Part shown: in pieces, positions 13,076-25,294 of the stretch
How the letters are laid out: every line of letters starts with the position of its first letter
How positions within the stretch are numbered: the stretch's first letter is position 1
Assembly (NCBI GenBank): GCA_023897205.1
Contig: JAHWDD010000002.1
Location: forward strand, 4,278,001 to 4,342,000
Source of the DNA: Exophiala sp. HKRS030
Lineage: Eukaryota; Ascomycota; Eurotiomycetes; Chaetothyriales; Herpotrichiellaceae
Length of the DNA: 64,000 nt
Direction of reading: 5' to 3'
Notes under the pieces: generated by a model
The model's input: only the letters and a program-made list of their open reading frames with translations
Told to the model about the DNA's origin: nothing
Databases searched by the model: none
Made by a program: the position numbers and the translations under genes

Positions 13076-14395
13076 ATGGAAAAACCCAAAGGCAATGCTC
13101 TAGTTCGTGTGAAAAAAGAATTGGTGCCGTTGGAAGCGAAAAGCAAATTGGAGCATCTCCAAAGCACCCGAGATGGAGCGAGCAAAACCGAGCTTGACAC
13201 GGCCAAAGCCATTTCACAAAACACGGCCAATACGGAACAAAAGATTCTCGAAATCCTACGCAGAAGCTTGCAACCCTTTTCCGATCGACTTGACCCATTT
13301 GCAGCGCTTCCCATGAGTCTTGACCGATTCCAAGAACACCTTGTTTCGTTCTACCTGCTGTACTACCCCAAGGTCACGTACGGCTTCAGTCCTCGACTAA
13401 AGCCACATCCAGTAGCCAGCAATTTTTCCATTGCCTTGACAACTCCTGCTTGCTTCCAGGTGGCATTGGCAAGATCAGCCCTCTATCGATTGACGCTCAG
13501 CAAGTACGCATCTGAGGCGGAGAAGAAAGAACTCGAGGTAGCCATGATGCGGCACAAAGGCGAGGCGATCAAATTGGTACGCGACTTGAGCACCAAGTCT
13601 AACCGAAGAGAAAGGACGATCTGCTTGCGTCAATGATTAGTTTGGGGACGTTCGACATGCGTACTGGGCCCAAGACACGTCAGGGATGCATTTCATGGCC
13701 GTAAGAAGGACCCTGAAAGTAACCGGGGCCCGTTGGCAGTCAACTCGGTGCTGCTCTCGAGAGTCATGTGCTTTTTCGAGTGCATCTATGGTACACCTGT
13801 GGGAAGCTACATCTGGGATCCTGGCGATCTAAAAAGGCTGCTCCGCGGGATGAACGACTTTCTGAACAAGGTGTGGGAGCTGTGGCAGTCCCTTTCCACG
13901 ATAAGAGCCCTGACACAACGACCATTGGTGTCGCATGTGTCTGCGCCAATCCACTCTTTCAACTTACAACCCGACTCGGTCTTGCTCTCATTAGTGTCAA
14001 GACAAGCACCAGCAGACGCAGAGATCACTCCGCAACGGAGGCTGGAACTGGTTTTCCAGTTGACCACGTTGCTCACTCTGGCGATGATCACACTGGACTT
14101 TGCACACGATTTCCGAACATTGCAACAGTACATGGACGACCTCCATAGAATGATGAAGGAACTGCGTCTCGAAGGCCAAAGCTGTAACAACGCCATGTGG
14201 CAGGTCCAGGTCAATGACCACACCGAGCTACATAGCCGGCGCATCTGGCGTGCGGCGAGCTACGCATGGGTGATGAAGCACGTTTCCTACAAGGTACAAC
14301 TGACGTTGAAGGAGTGGTTGCTCAAGTTCTTTACTGGGAAGCCTGTTGACAAGGTATATCGACTGGACAGTTACCACTTTAGTTATGCATCGTGA
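13076..14395 (+). CDS. Fungal regulator-like protein (DUF3468-type), three frame breaks
   Basis: The start ATG at 13076 gives MEKPKGNALVRVKKE. About 440 residues can be followed, but only through three one-base losses: near 13611-13615 (an A run), 13666-13671 (GGGCCC) and 13724-13731 (GGGGCCC). Restored, the central stretch reads DDLLASMISLGTFDMRTG, then HFMAVRRTLK, then PLAVNSVLLSRVMCFFECIY, which fits the helical 'fungal-specific transcription factor' middle region. No Zn2Cys6 cluster is seen, so either it is a truncated regulator or a member lacking the DNA-binding part. It lies 0.5 kb from the RIP island, so decay is possible, but the same error type occurs in essential genes in this window. 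Confidence 0.6.
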
Positions 14396-15988
14396 TGGTG
14401 GATATCCAGAGGCGGGTCGAGCTGAGAGTCACGTGGTCGGATTGGTGGTTTGTGCGTTCTAGGCAAATTGGATACGCAGTCATCATTGTTGATGCACAAG
14501 TGGATCTTCAAGTGATGATGCGCGTGGGCGGGCAAGAACGTCTGCTGTATTAGGCGTGACGTGAAGACTGCAATCTCGTTGATGAATATACTTGAAGTAC
14601 GGCGTTGCGGTGGCACCCGTCTGGATGATATATCTCCCTTTGTACTTGACATAGGAAACCACATATCGCCTTTGATGAATTGCTTACAGTAGGCAGGAAG
14701 GCCATGTCTATCGATAAGTTGATAAGGCTTATCGTGGTGCCGAAATCTGCACAGAACAAGGACTTGTGTTGTGTGTAACAACGATCTATCTGTGCTCCTG
14801 AGACTGTTGGGCTTAATGAATAACACGGCGGGCAGAGGGGCTTTCAGATCTGGCACTAACTAGCACTGGCACCCGGCACTGGCATTGAAGGCCCCAGTGA
14901 AGTGAATGATTTGAGCAAAATTACTGTGCGGGCATTTTCTGCCAACCAAAGCAGAGGTATTGAGAGGGCTAAGTCCAAATAGGTATGGCGTCCCGGGCGT
15001 TTAGGGAGGCTGCCTAGTGTCACCCAAGCAATGGGCAGCTGGCAGTCGCGGTCTTGCAGAGGAAGGAGGGCCCTTAGGTTCAGAATTATGGGCACCTAAG
15101 TTCTAGGCTTGCCCTGTGCCAAATGAGAGCCCAAGGGTGCCTGAAGATCTTTGACTTGAGAAGGGTTTAAGCATCCAGATGCAGCATTAGCTTTACCTGC
15201 GACAAGCTCCTTTAATTGTCTTCTGTTTGACCGTTGTTGAAAAGGATGGTCGTGGTCGTGGTCAACAGCGTGCACGGAGTGGGTGGCATGGTGAGACAAG
15301 AATGATCAAGGTAGGATCGACGGGCTCGTGACTCGTGACTCGAGAGTCGCGACTGCCTAACTGAAGAAGGTGAGACGCTTAGACCCTCAGACACTCAGAC
15401 CGAGAAAAAGAGGAAAGAAGGCCACCAGCAAAGGCAAGGGCAAAGAGGGAAAGAGGGAAGGAGCTGCTCGGTCATCCGTCATCCGTCATCCTTCAGCCTT
15501 CAGGCCTCAGCCTATTCGCCGGATTGGGTGCGCCCTCCCTTAATCTCTCTCACAAAGCCAACTCTCCACCAGTCACAATTGATCGTCTGCCACCAAGTTT
15601 AGTTACACACCCGCCACGCTTGGTCCGTCCTTTGTTCAATCCCTTATCACTCTCGTCTTTCCCATCCACATTTGGCCCTCGACTTTGGTCACTCGTGATC
15701 ACTACGATCAAGATCAGAAGCACAAACCCACGGTTATTTGCGATGCACGGACGATCTGCTACCCTTCGCTCACAGAGCCTGAGTCGCTGACCAAAACGCA
15801 AATCATGGAATGAATCCCTTGCGTCTGTGCCATGCTGCCTACCACTCGTTCTGAACAATAATCTCACCACCAGTCACTCGTTATTTCTTTGTATTCGATC
15901 CCGAGCCTCTTTCGACCTGATCCTCGTCTTTCACTACGATCTCACCCAAGTCTTTCCTTCAGAAACATCATCGACACCCGCTTCAAAT
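14396..15988. other. Intergenic, 1.6 kb, with short repeats
   Basis: No gene is supported. Visible structure: overlapping CACTGGCA/GGCACTGG repeats near 14852-14887, three copies of GTCATCC at about 15471-15491, and a CT-rich stretch from about 15520 that probably forms the leader of the downstream transporter gene. Confidence 0.45.
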
Positions 15989-17358
15989 ATGCTGTCTCAA
16001 GGTAGATGATACCCAGCAATCTAGCAATCTCATGTTTCCTCGAGCATCAAAGACTAACTATGACCACAGACGGCCTCGCCACCATCTATGGCGTCCCCAC
16101 CAAATACATATCATTAATCATCCTAGTCATCCAGAACTCTACCCTCGTCTTGACCATGCGATACTCTCGAATCCTCCCAGGACCAAGATATCTGAGCTCT
16201 ACAGCTGTTGTTCTGTCCGAGATCATCAAGTGTCTCATTTGTCTTTGCATCCACATTCGCGAGCAGCACTCGCAAACCCGTTACACACGACTTCCCACCT
16301 TTACCGACATTGAACCCACTTCCTCTGGCTCCTCATCCTATACCCTCCGTCACTTGTGGGCCGACATCTTTTCCATCAAGAGTGGCTTCCTGAAACTACT
16401 GGTCCCGGCCGTCCTCTACACCCTACAAAACAACTTGCAGTTTGTTGCCGCGTCAAACCTTGATGCAGCAACTTTCCAGGTCACATATCAATGCAAAATC
16501 TTGACCACTGCCTTATTTGCCGTCTTGATGCTTGGTCAGAGTTTATCCACGCTCAAATGGATCGCACTGTTTGTTCTCACAGCTGGAGTGGCGTGCGTTC
16601 AGATCCCCTCGTCCGCAGCCCCCACGGAGACCGAACATGAGGGTAACTACAACCTGGGAATCTTGGCTGTTGCGATTGCTTGCATCTGCTCCGGTTTTGC
16701 TGGGGTATACTTTGAGCGAGTCCTCAAGGGTGGTCAGAGTGCTTCGATCTGGGTACGAAATGTTCAACTCAGCGTAGGCTGCCTCGCCATAGCTTTATTT
16801 GGGGCCTTTGTTTGGGATGGTCAAGCAATTCGAGAACACGGATTTTTCCAGGGCTACAATCCGATTGTCATATTCACAGTTTGCGTTCAGGCTGCTGGAG
16901 GACTGATTGTCGCCATGGTCATCAAGTACGCCGACAACATCCTCAAAGGCTTTGCGACCTCCCTATCAATCATTCTGTCCACCATCGCGTCAATGTTTTT
17001 GTTCAACTTCACCCCCACCATCTACTTTTTGTTTGGCTCCGTTTTGGTCTTCTTGGCCACCTATCTCTATAGCATGCCCGATGCTCCAAAGGCAATTGAA
17101 ACCATCTCCGGGGACAATGAGAAGGGCCCCATGCTCGTCATTGAGGACTACGACGCTGAGTCGAGCTCTGAGAGAAGCACGATGAAGAAGTCGTTCCACG
17201 ATGAAAGTGACTTGGAGTCTGGCGATGACGAAGCTCACGATGGTGCAAGCGTCTACGATCACGATGATGGAGCAAACAGTCGGAACTTTTCCCCATCACT
17301 GATCCAACATGGAGCATTAGAAAAACAGGTCGTACCGGAATTGGGGCACGTTGGATGA
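15989..17358 (+). CDS. Golgi nucleotide-sugar (UDP-galactose type) transporter, SLC35A family
   Basis: This is a multi-pass exchanger moving a UDP-sugar into the Golgi lumen for glycosylation. The model is exon 15989-16001, intron 16002-16069 (GTAGAT...CTAAC...ACAG) and exon 16070-17358, giving 433 residues beginning MLSQDGLATIYGVPTKYISL. An unspliced alternative start at 16060 is in the same frame. Family features are GVPTKYISLIILVIQNS at the start, LYTLQNNLQFVAASNLDAA in the middle, and YADNILKGFATSLSIILS; ten hydrophobic segments can be counted. The C-terminal 80 residues are acidic and Ser/Asp/Glu-rich, likely cytosolic. Whether it carries UDP-galactose or UDP-N-acetylglucosamine cannot be told from sequence. 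Confidence 0.88.
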
Positions 17359-18325
17359 AGCCACTAAACGTTATTATGATGAATGAAATTTGCATAGCGG
17401 GACTTTCTTCGGCCAAGAGGTTTGATGGTCCTGGAAGACGCTTCCGCATTGATTCAAGGGGCGTTTTGGATACTGCAGTCCTATAGATCAATATATTCGA
17501 CCTGATGATATCCCAGGGTTTCAGACGACACGAAAGAATGTATTCGTATTTTCATCTAGAGGTCATTGTTGTTGCTGATAGAAGACTTTGACTTTTCGTC
17601 ATCAAAGGGTCATTCCGATGCTTGTTATGACTACGGTCTTGGTCCAGAAGCTATCTCAAGCTGATGCTCCGCAAGATACGACTGCACAATCGGACGCTAG
17701 TTATCAAACCCAACTTCTGTGTCAAGCGTTGACGCCGTCCTTGTTGGATGGCAGCGTTGAAAAAAAAGCAGGTATGCCGAGTACGACGGGTGGATCTTCG
17801 TTCTCGTTCTCGCTAAGTTCGAAACCTTCTCACGTCTTCATTCGTCGGATTCGTATCAATTCGCTTCATCCTCTCACAACAGCCCTTCTCTTTTTGCCTA
17901 CCATTGTCCGCCAGCCATGGCCCTTGGGCCAACTTCAACCGTGGAATCTCGCTTTGAGACGATTAGCACCTGCCATCTGGAGGACGTACGCAACCGCTCA
18001 GGCAGACTCAGTCTTGGATCTCCACAAATGCTAACGGCAATCGTACCGGAATTGGTCCCCCTGAAGGGTGTATTACATAGCCACCGTGCCAACGTAAATT
18101 TGCCGAGCATCTCAAGTTCTCAAAGGGTAAGTGCTTTGCAAGGGTTCGTCTATGTACCGAGAGGGAACCTGGGTATAACTAGGACTCCCTATCCTCGCGA
18201 TATGAGGTCACGTTCTTCAGGTTGAATTCAGACAACAACGTTAGGACCCTTGACATTTGATTCTGTTGTCTTTGCTTTCTTTGTTTCATTCTAGACTTGG
18301 TCCGACAGCGATCTCTCCTCTCACG
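17359..18325. other. Intergenic, transporter to RTA1 gene
   Basis: Nearly 1 kb. An open frame at 17588-18034 and others here show no recognisable domain and no convincing splice structure. They are left uncalled. Confidence 0.4.
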
Positions 18326-19395
18326 ATGGCCGACAGTACCACAAGTACCGACAGTGACAGTTATGACTACTATGCCTACGACCCTTCCATGGTAGCAGCC
18401 GTCATCTTCATTGTCCTTTTTGGTGCAGTCTCGCTCCTACACACTTACCAACTCTTTCGTACCCGGACTTGGTACTTTATTCCTTTCTTAATCGGAGGCT
18501 ACTGTGAGCTCGGATGTCCTTTGAGAAAATGCTTGAAGCTAACGTTTCCCAAGTTCAAACGGTCGGATATGTCGGTGTATGTGCTCGGATCCCTCCCAGT
18601 CCTCACAAGATGATGAACTAATCGAATCTCTCTACTTTCAGAGAGCACTGAATGCGGATCAGACCCCAGACTGGACTCTTGGACCTTTCATCATTCAAGC
18701 AATATTACTGCTGGTTGCGCCGGCCTTGTACGCGGCTTCGATCTATATGGAATTGGGTCGTATCATCGCTCTTACCGAAGGAGAGTCATATTCTTTGATC
18801 CGCCTTAAGTGGCTTACCAAAATCTTTGTTGGTGGTGATATTCTTTCGTTCTTGGTGCAAGCGGCAGGTCAGTTGCCACCTACTCTATTGAATACGGCAG
18901 ATTTAGTACATATTGGAAATCAAGGCTAACTCCGCCTCGTCATTCACAGGTGCCGGCATCATGGCTGGTGGTTCGGCGTCGTCTGGAGAGACTGGAAACA
19001 ACATCGTCATCGCCGGACTGGTCATCCAGGTTATCTATTTCTCCTTCTTCATCGCAATTGGAGCGGTGTTTCACAGTCGAATGCGCAGAAATCCCACCAG
19101 CAAAGTCTATACCAACTCGTCTGGAGTGGGTATATGGAAGAAGCATCTGATAACACTCTACTTTGGTAGCTTGTTGATCCTGATCCGGTCGGTCTTCCGT
19201 TTGATCGAATATGCTCAAGGTCATACTGGATATTTGATTTCGCATGAAGTCTACCTCTATCTATTCGATGCGGTACTGATGTTTGCGGTGATGGTTCTTT
19301 TTGCTGTGGTACACCCGAGTGAAGTCAATGCAATGTTGAAAGGTGGAAGGGCAAAGGCCTTGAGGAAGATCGTCTCAGTGTATCAGATGACCTGA
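18326..19395 (+). CDS. RTA1-like seven-transmembrane lipid-translocating/stress protein
   Basis: A member of the fungal RTA1/RTM1/RSB1 membrane-protein family, associated with lipid translocation and resistance to toxic amphipaths. Four exons join in phase: 18326-18503, 18554-18576 (23 nt), 18642-18867 and 18950-19395, giving 290 residues. Introns 1 and 3 carry a GCTAAC branch sequence. Spliced text includes IGGYFQTVGYVGRALNADQT, a family hallmark region, then APALYAASIYMELGRII and the loop with VFRLIEYAQGHTGYL. The N-terminus is Ser/Asp/Tyr-rich and extracellular by family topology. Function in this organism is inferred from family only. Confidence 0.9.
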
Positions 19396-20130
19396 TGCGC
19401 ACTAGGAGATATAGATCTGGAGTTGTGGTGTGCAGTTTCCGCATCAACCGGAAGACGAGAGTTCTGAGGTGGATTTTGAAAGTTTTTGTTTCGTTTTATT
19501 GAGCGCTAAAGCTGTGCGAAGATTGTCTTTGCACTTACTCTTCCTTGGGCGGCGCGAAAGACAGGGGCGTTCAGAGAAAAGCTGCCAAGTGGCCGCGATG
19601 AAATTTCCATAGTTAGACTGATACTTAACAGGATAGAGCTTAGGTGAAAATTGCAAGATAGAAGGTTTAGACGGGCACAAGGCTGGCTGGAATTTTTCCA
19701 ACATGTTTTATTTCGCTTGTCCAATGTTGTGGAAATGGATTGTACTATTTAGGGAGAATATAAGTTGATAAACTTGATAAATACCAAGACCGCCCAGTTC
19801 TTGAGCCACTCAAACATAAATACTTTGAACCCCTCGTCCTCGCACGTTGTCGTATATTTTTGTCAACATGAATCGCTTTCCTTCTGTCCCGTTCGCGCTA
19901 CTGATAAGTTGTTTCAGAAATCCTCAAGACTCAAGCCTTGCTGCCTCGAACCGTGTTATTGATTTGTCGCCTTGAATCCCTGATTGCCGTGCCTCAAACC
20001 ACAACCACACCCAGGTTTGCAGGTCATCGATGTCTCCACAAGAGGGTCTGTCATATTGCCAGTGATTCCAAAGATCCATGTCATATCGCCAAAACTCTGC
20101 AAGTCCTTTGGCTACAAATCCCAACTCTTG
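19396..20130. other. Intergenic, RTA1 gene to Zn2Cys6 factor
   Basis: About 730 bases without a supported gene. The frame upstream of 20131 is open for some codons but lacks conserved residues, so the Zn2Cys6 gene is started at 20131. Confidence 0.45.
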
Positions 20131-21881
20131 ATGCCGCCGCGTCGGCCTCACAAGAAGTCACGCAACGGATGCCTGCAGTGCAAGGCTCGACGGGTTAAAT
20201 GCAACGAAACCCTGCCCCGGTGCGCCCAGTGCAGTAGTCGAGGGCTTCAGTGTTCTTTCCAGGAGAATAGTCATGGCATTGACATCAAATCGACGGCGAG
20301 CTTTACGCCAACTGTAGCAGCAGAGGTGCTACATCGGGTCTCTCCACCTGAGTTTTCCGCCTCGACCACCACCAGTCCTCAGACCAGGCTTTTGCCACGA
20401 CCGCCACTACCACCACCGACGCTGTCGTCGTCTTCAATCTCGATCTCTCATCATGACACCCTCACCCCTCAGTCTCTACCAGATAGCTCGTCTCTGCCAC
20501 TGTCAGACCGAGCATTGGAGCTCGAGCTTATGCATGTCTACTCCACCTCGACATACAAGGCGTGCATGAACAAGCCAGACTGTCTGGTCGACCAATATAC
20601 CTGGCAGACATTCGTGCCTCGTCTAGCGCTGAAGTTTGATTTTCTCATGCAAGGACTACTGGCGTTTGCTGCGTTGCACGTCGCAGTGACAGTTCAAGAT
20701 GCGAGGAACCCAGATGCTGCAGAGCAGATGGCGAGCCCACGGTCATCCAACTACACACCTGCACCTGCCGAAGACCTCTGGCGCCCAACGATAGTCGACG
20801 ACGAGATCGTCTATGCACAACTCTCACGCTTTCCGGGCGAGTCGTTCTCGCGGTCTTGTTCGTTCTACTATCACAAGGCGCTTGAGTATCAGAACTTGGC
20901 ATTTTCAGCCTTCCGCCCGGTTCTCGACAACTTGACGGCGGAAAACACCAGTGCTGCATATGCATTTTCTGTCGTCGCCATGGCGCTGGCCGTCGTGTCG
21001 CCGAAGCTCTCGTCGTCAACGGCTGCAGCCGCGGCTGCCACAACCACTGCCAGCGATCCACTGGGCCCGATCACACAAGGGCCGTTCGAGACGTACTTCA
21101 CCATGTTCGAGTTTCTGAAGGGGATCGGCCAGCTGTCCACAATCGGGCGCGAGTGGCTTGCACAGGGTCCCTTTTTACAGTTCATCGACAAATACACAGA
21201 TCTATGGACAGTTGAGACACCGCTGGATGACCCGGACGCTGCAGCTGCATTCGCAAGGCTATTCGCCCTGAACGCCGAGCTGAGCGAAAATGACCAACCT
21301 GTCCGCGAGATGGTATTTACATCGAACGCCAATCTACATGACGACCACCAGCATCATCAAGACCATCAGCACGACAACATATCGACCCGTGACAACTTCA
21401 CGCCCAGCAGATTTTCTAGCCACACCTTCCAAGTCCGCCATGCCGCCATCACTCACTTGCAACACACATACGCCAAGACGACGCTCAACCTCGCAGAGCC
21501 TTCTCATATCACCTCCACATCCACGTGTACTATAACCACAAACATCACAACGTCGTTCATATCCTCACCACCGGCAGCACCACACCATCACAACAAGCAA
21601 GCAAACAGCCAAACGTCACCGTACGCAAGCGGACTGGTAATGCAATGGCTCGCAACCGCGGGCCCTGAATTCTTCACGCTGCTACGCTCCGAAGACGGCC
21701 TGTCGCTGCTGATCTTCATGCACTGGGGCGTGCTGCTGCGGCAGTTCAACGGCCTGTGGTGGTCGCGCAACGCCGACCGTGCCCTGGTCGCCGAGGCCGC
21801 GCGCATCTTGCACGCCAGGGGCCCGAGTGGGTGGCGCGCACGGCGTGGGCGCGCAGAATGGTCGGCTTGCCTTGTCCGTGA
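20131..21881 (+). CDS. Zn2Cys6 transcription factor, Upc2-like type (one frame break near the end)
   Basis: The start at 20131 places the zinc cluster at residues 14-41: C14-x2-C17-x6-C24-x6-C31-x2-C34-x6-C41, preceded by the basic PRRPHKKSRNG. This spacing and lead-in resemble Upc2/Ecm22-like regulators; the target pathway is unknown. A Ser/Thr/Pro-rich linker and Ala- and His-rich tracts follow. The C-terminal part has the family-like FNGLWWSRNADRALV. After about 21823 the frame reads poor sequence, but one base missing in GGGGCCC there restores PEWVARTAWARRMVGL and a stop at 21879-21881, about 583 residues. A GT donor-like (GTGA)n run overlaps that stop, so a further exon cannot be excluded. 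Confidence 0.82.
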
Positions 21882-21898
21882 GTGAGTGAGTGAGTGAG
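21878..21898. repeat. (GTGA)n microsatellite
   Basis: Five near-perfect GTGA copies overlap the predicted end of the Zn2Cys6 gene. A short (ATCG)n run follows near 21993-22006. Confidence 0.7.
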
Positions 21899-23417
21899 AT
21901 CTGTCGGCCCTCAAGGGGTGGAGTTTTTCTTTTTGGCATCGAGCTTTCCGGAGCGTGGTTGGTCGCGCTGGGAAGCAAGCAAGAATGGGACATCGATCGA
22001 TCGATCACCGCTGCTCGTTGTGCCGGGCATCATGTCGAGATAAACCCTCGATCCAATCTGATCGAGGAAAAGCTCATACTATCTATTATTGGTAATTTCT
22101 CCTCTCCTTGTGCCGAGAGGTTGAGGTTGCAACGCACAGCTGAACCGTCGCGACGACAACCACCACCACCACAACGATCACAACATCAACTACTCTAAGG
22201 ACGAAGAAGCCGAAAGGGCTGGCTCAAGCTGGGCTTTTCCTTGGTCGTCTGTTGCAAGGCAGAGCTGGGACTGACTATTTAATTAGACAGAGGTATGACA
22301 GACACGAGCCGAACGGAGAACAAACCGTGGTTCTCAGAACTTCCAGTCTACACGCAAAAGATCCAGAGTACTTTAGTAATAAGTGCGATATCTAATGACA
22401 TAATCCTCTTCCTCCTCTTCCTCTTCTTGCTTCCTGCTTCGTCGTACGTCATCAGTGAGCCGTGGAGTAAGCTTGCAATTTCCATCGTGGGCGGGTTCCC
22501 CTACGAACGTCGTCTATATCAAGGATGCGACCTGTGACAACAACACTTCTTCCGGACATACTTGGAGGGTGCCAGGCTCACTGTGCTGCGCAGATGGATG
22601 ACTGGGTGGACGGGCGGATGGATATCCGGGAGAGTCATCGTCACGAGTTCCTGAGACGGATCACCGGTTTCCTTAATTTAGCTGCGTACACGAATCGAGG
22701 CAGAAACAATCGACGAGATCGTGACGCGATCTCGGTTCTTTAGACAGAGACATACGATGATACTAGCTACTTGATGTCCCAAGTCTAAATGAAGAGCGAT
22801 TGTGGAGCCGACAGTTCTTTTTTTTTCGCCGTTTTCAATAAAAATTCTCATTGGTATCTTTTGTTCTCGCCTCATGATAGGTCTCAATCCCAGAAATCTT
22901 CACTTGCGTTGAGCAGATCATCTGGGTTGGACGGTGATGAATAGATTACACGCGGTAATCATCATCCAAAATAATAGGTAGTGTATAGTGGTATCTTCTA
23001 TGTTATGACAGGGAAGGGCAGAGTGCGTGTCCTCCAGTGAAGTCAGAATCATGACCTCCGAAAAGATCGGAGTGGCATAATATCCGACACAGTGCAGATC
23101 AATCATCCGTGAATCTCTCATGGTGCAAGTCCATTCATAGAGCTCCAGGTGACGGAGTATCACTCACTCTGCCCTCCAGAACTTCACAAAACGGAAACAA
23201 ATCCCCGTGCAACCAATAGAAATTGGTACCGGTTGCTGTGCTCCGCGTCTTTCCCATCCCCCGGCCATCGCAATGCATACATAAACAAATGATAAAACAT
23301 TCAATCGAGAAATGAAGTATCAAGGTCGGTGCTCGCTTTCGTATCCTTGACACACAAACAAAGGTAACGCCATGGCAGACCATATCGGCATATACTCACC
23401 CAACAAGAATGATGGGC
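21899..23417. other. Intergenic, 1.5 kb between convergent Zn2Cys6 gene and noxB
   Basis: No gene is supported. It contains CAC-rich low-complexity sequence near 22150-22190 and presumably both 3' untranslated regions. Confidence 0.45.
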
Positions 23418-25294
23418 TTAGAAATTCTCCTTGCCCCAGACGAAACTGAAACCTTTTTCACCTTCAGAATACATGTTGCACTTGATATGTAGTTGAGAAC
23501 CAAGTCCTTTGGGTCCACAGAAAAAGACACCAGCTTCGCCTGGCGAGTGTAGTTTGCGAATGGCACGGAAGACCATGTCCCAGTTAGGACGACCGAAGTT
23601 GGTCGGTGTACGTAGACCAGTGATGGCATCAGTATCGCTGCTGTTGAGCATGATGTTGTTGGCATCCGCCGAGGAGATCTTAGCGGTGAGATACTAGATG
23701 TTCAAGTTAGTTACTGGTGACACATGTGGTTACGCGTCAGGGGTCATGGGGTTGAAACTTACAGTGTGAATTTCAATATTGTGGGCCTTGTCTTGTGCCT
23801 CGATTGCCATAAGGAGTGACTTGAACCATTCCAAACTGCCAAAGTCTCGACAGATCCAGAAAAAGTAAACTTTTCGTAGTCTCGTCTTTCCTCCTGACCC
23901 TGTGCTCATACGATACCAGATGCTCTTCAGAATGCTGGCGAAAGGAGTTACACCGATACCTGCACCCACGAGCACGGCTGTCTCAAATTTGAAGACGTCT
24001 TCTGATGCCGAGCCGAAAGGTCCATCGACGTAGATTCGAGGCAAAAGTTTGGTCAAGCCCCTGGCGCCATGGAGACGACTTCAGAGCGCTGCTTCTTCGC
24101 GCCTTTGTCACCACCACCTTTTCCTTCTTCACAGCCAAGAGCTTTGCCGAGCGCTTTGGTGAAGTTGCCCACCATACGGACGTGAACAGAAATATAATCC
24201 TCCTCAGGGGCAGAGGTCAAGGTGAAAGGATGATATTGCCAGATGGAAACCTCAGGGCAGCATAGGAAGATATATTGACCAGCACGAGTTTTCGTCTTTT
24301 CTTTGTGCATTTGAATCTCAACCACATTACTCGGGTGTTGGATAACCTTTGTAACGTAAGTCGTGTGACGTCCACGAATTTCTCTGAGAATACGTTCCAG
24401 AAGATATGCGAAACCTCCAAACATCCAGTATTCCCAGAAAACGCCAATCCCAAAGCAGAAAGGAGGAGAATCTGGTTTGATCATACAGAAGGCTCCGTGG
24501 ATGGCCCACATCATGAAAAAGATGACGAAGAGATGATGGACTGACCAGAAGCGCTCATAGTTGGCACGACGAGGCTTCTCGAGGGCGGTGAAGAGCATAG
24601 CCATCAGGGCAATAAGCATGACCCACCCGGTCCAGCCGGGTCCAGTCAGAAATCCGAGTCTCAAAAATCCAACGAAGCCTTGTTTGGTCTTGATGGCCAA
24701 TTGTGCGACATTGTTGATGTGGGCAAGTGTATGGACCCAGGAAAAGAAGACGATGGAGTAGGCGGTGAGCTTGTGAAAGGTGATGTTCTTATCAAAGGGA
24801 ACAATGCTGTTGAGTGGTGTTTGTCGCAAGAGGGATATGAGGGTTCGGCAGACGGGAAATAGGACGACGGCGACGTCGAAATGCAAGACCAGCGCTGCTG
24901 ATCGAGCTGTCGCAAAGGTCAAGCCGAAATTGGCCCTAGGGCCGGTCAAGTTGTCTTTTAATTGATAGTTCATGAAGCCGAAGGCGAAGATGAATGCGTG
25001 AACCAGCACGAACACTCCAACGACCATCCTCCTCGAACCTTCATTGACCATCCATCTGTCAAGTCTTTCTCTTAGGTTGAGGTTCCTGGGTGCTTCTCCG
25101 CTAACTTCTCCGGATAACAGCATCCTCGAAAGAGGAGTAGATCGTGTGCGCTCCATGGATGAATATGTGGACGAGGTGTTGGACCTCGCCAACGGCTTCT
25201 CGACGTAATACATTGGAGTATTATTGTGTGTAGTCATATTGGACCGTGCCAGCGGCTTGTCGTAGAAGTGAACTTGTTGCTGCGCAAAGTCCAT
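23418..25294 (-). CDS. noxB: NADPH oxidase catalytic subunit NoxB
   Basis: This is a membrane flavocytochrome producing superoxide for signalling, with roles in hyphal and sexual or infection development in other fungi. Exons are 25294-23763 and 23693-23418, with a 69-nt intron; about 602 residues. The ferric-reductase-like core has haem-ligand histidines in FHKLTAYSIVFFSWVHTLAH and WSVHHLFVIFFMMWAIHG. The FAD motif is HPFTLTSAP, the NADPH motif is GAGIGVTPFASILKSIW, and the end is SFVWGKENF. Lack of EF hands and similarity to the NITFHKLTAYS...GPGWTGW series place it with NoxB rather than NoxA. One base is missing in a four-base G run on the coding strand (C run near 24058-24061): restored, MAPGGLTKLLPRIYVDGPFG is continuous. 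The N-terminal 60 residues are unusual, with two copies of KPLARSN. Confidence 0.92.

Noticed and set aside
15334..15352. Palindromic GACTCGAGAGTC stretch as a terminator or operator
   Set aside because: Short, isolated, and in a repeat-prone intergenic stretch; no supporting context.
17588..18225. Open frames between the transporter and RTA1 genes
   Set aside because: Low-complexity composition, no domain, no splice-supported extension; likely chance ORFs.
23730..24056. Separate small oxidoreductase gene next to noxB
   Set aside because: It encodes the NADPH-binding part of NoxB itself, split off only by a one-base loss.
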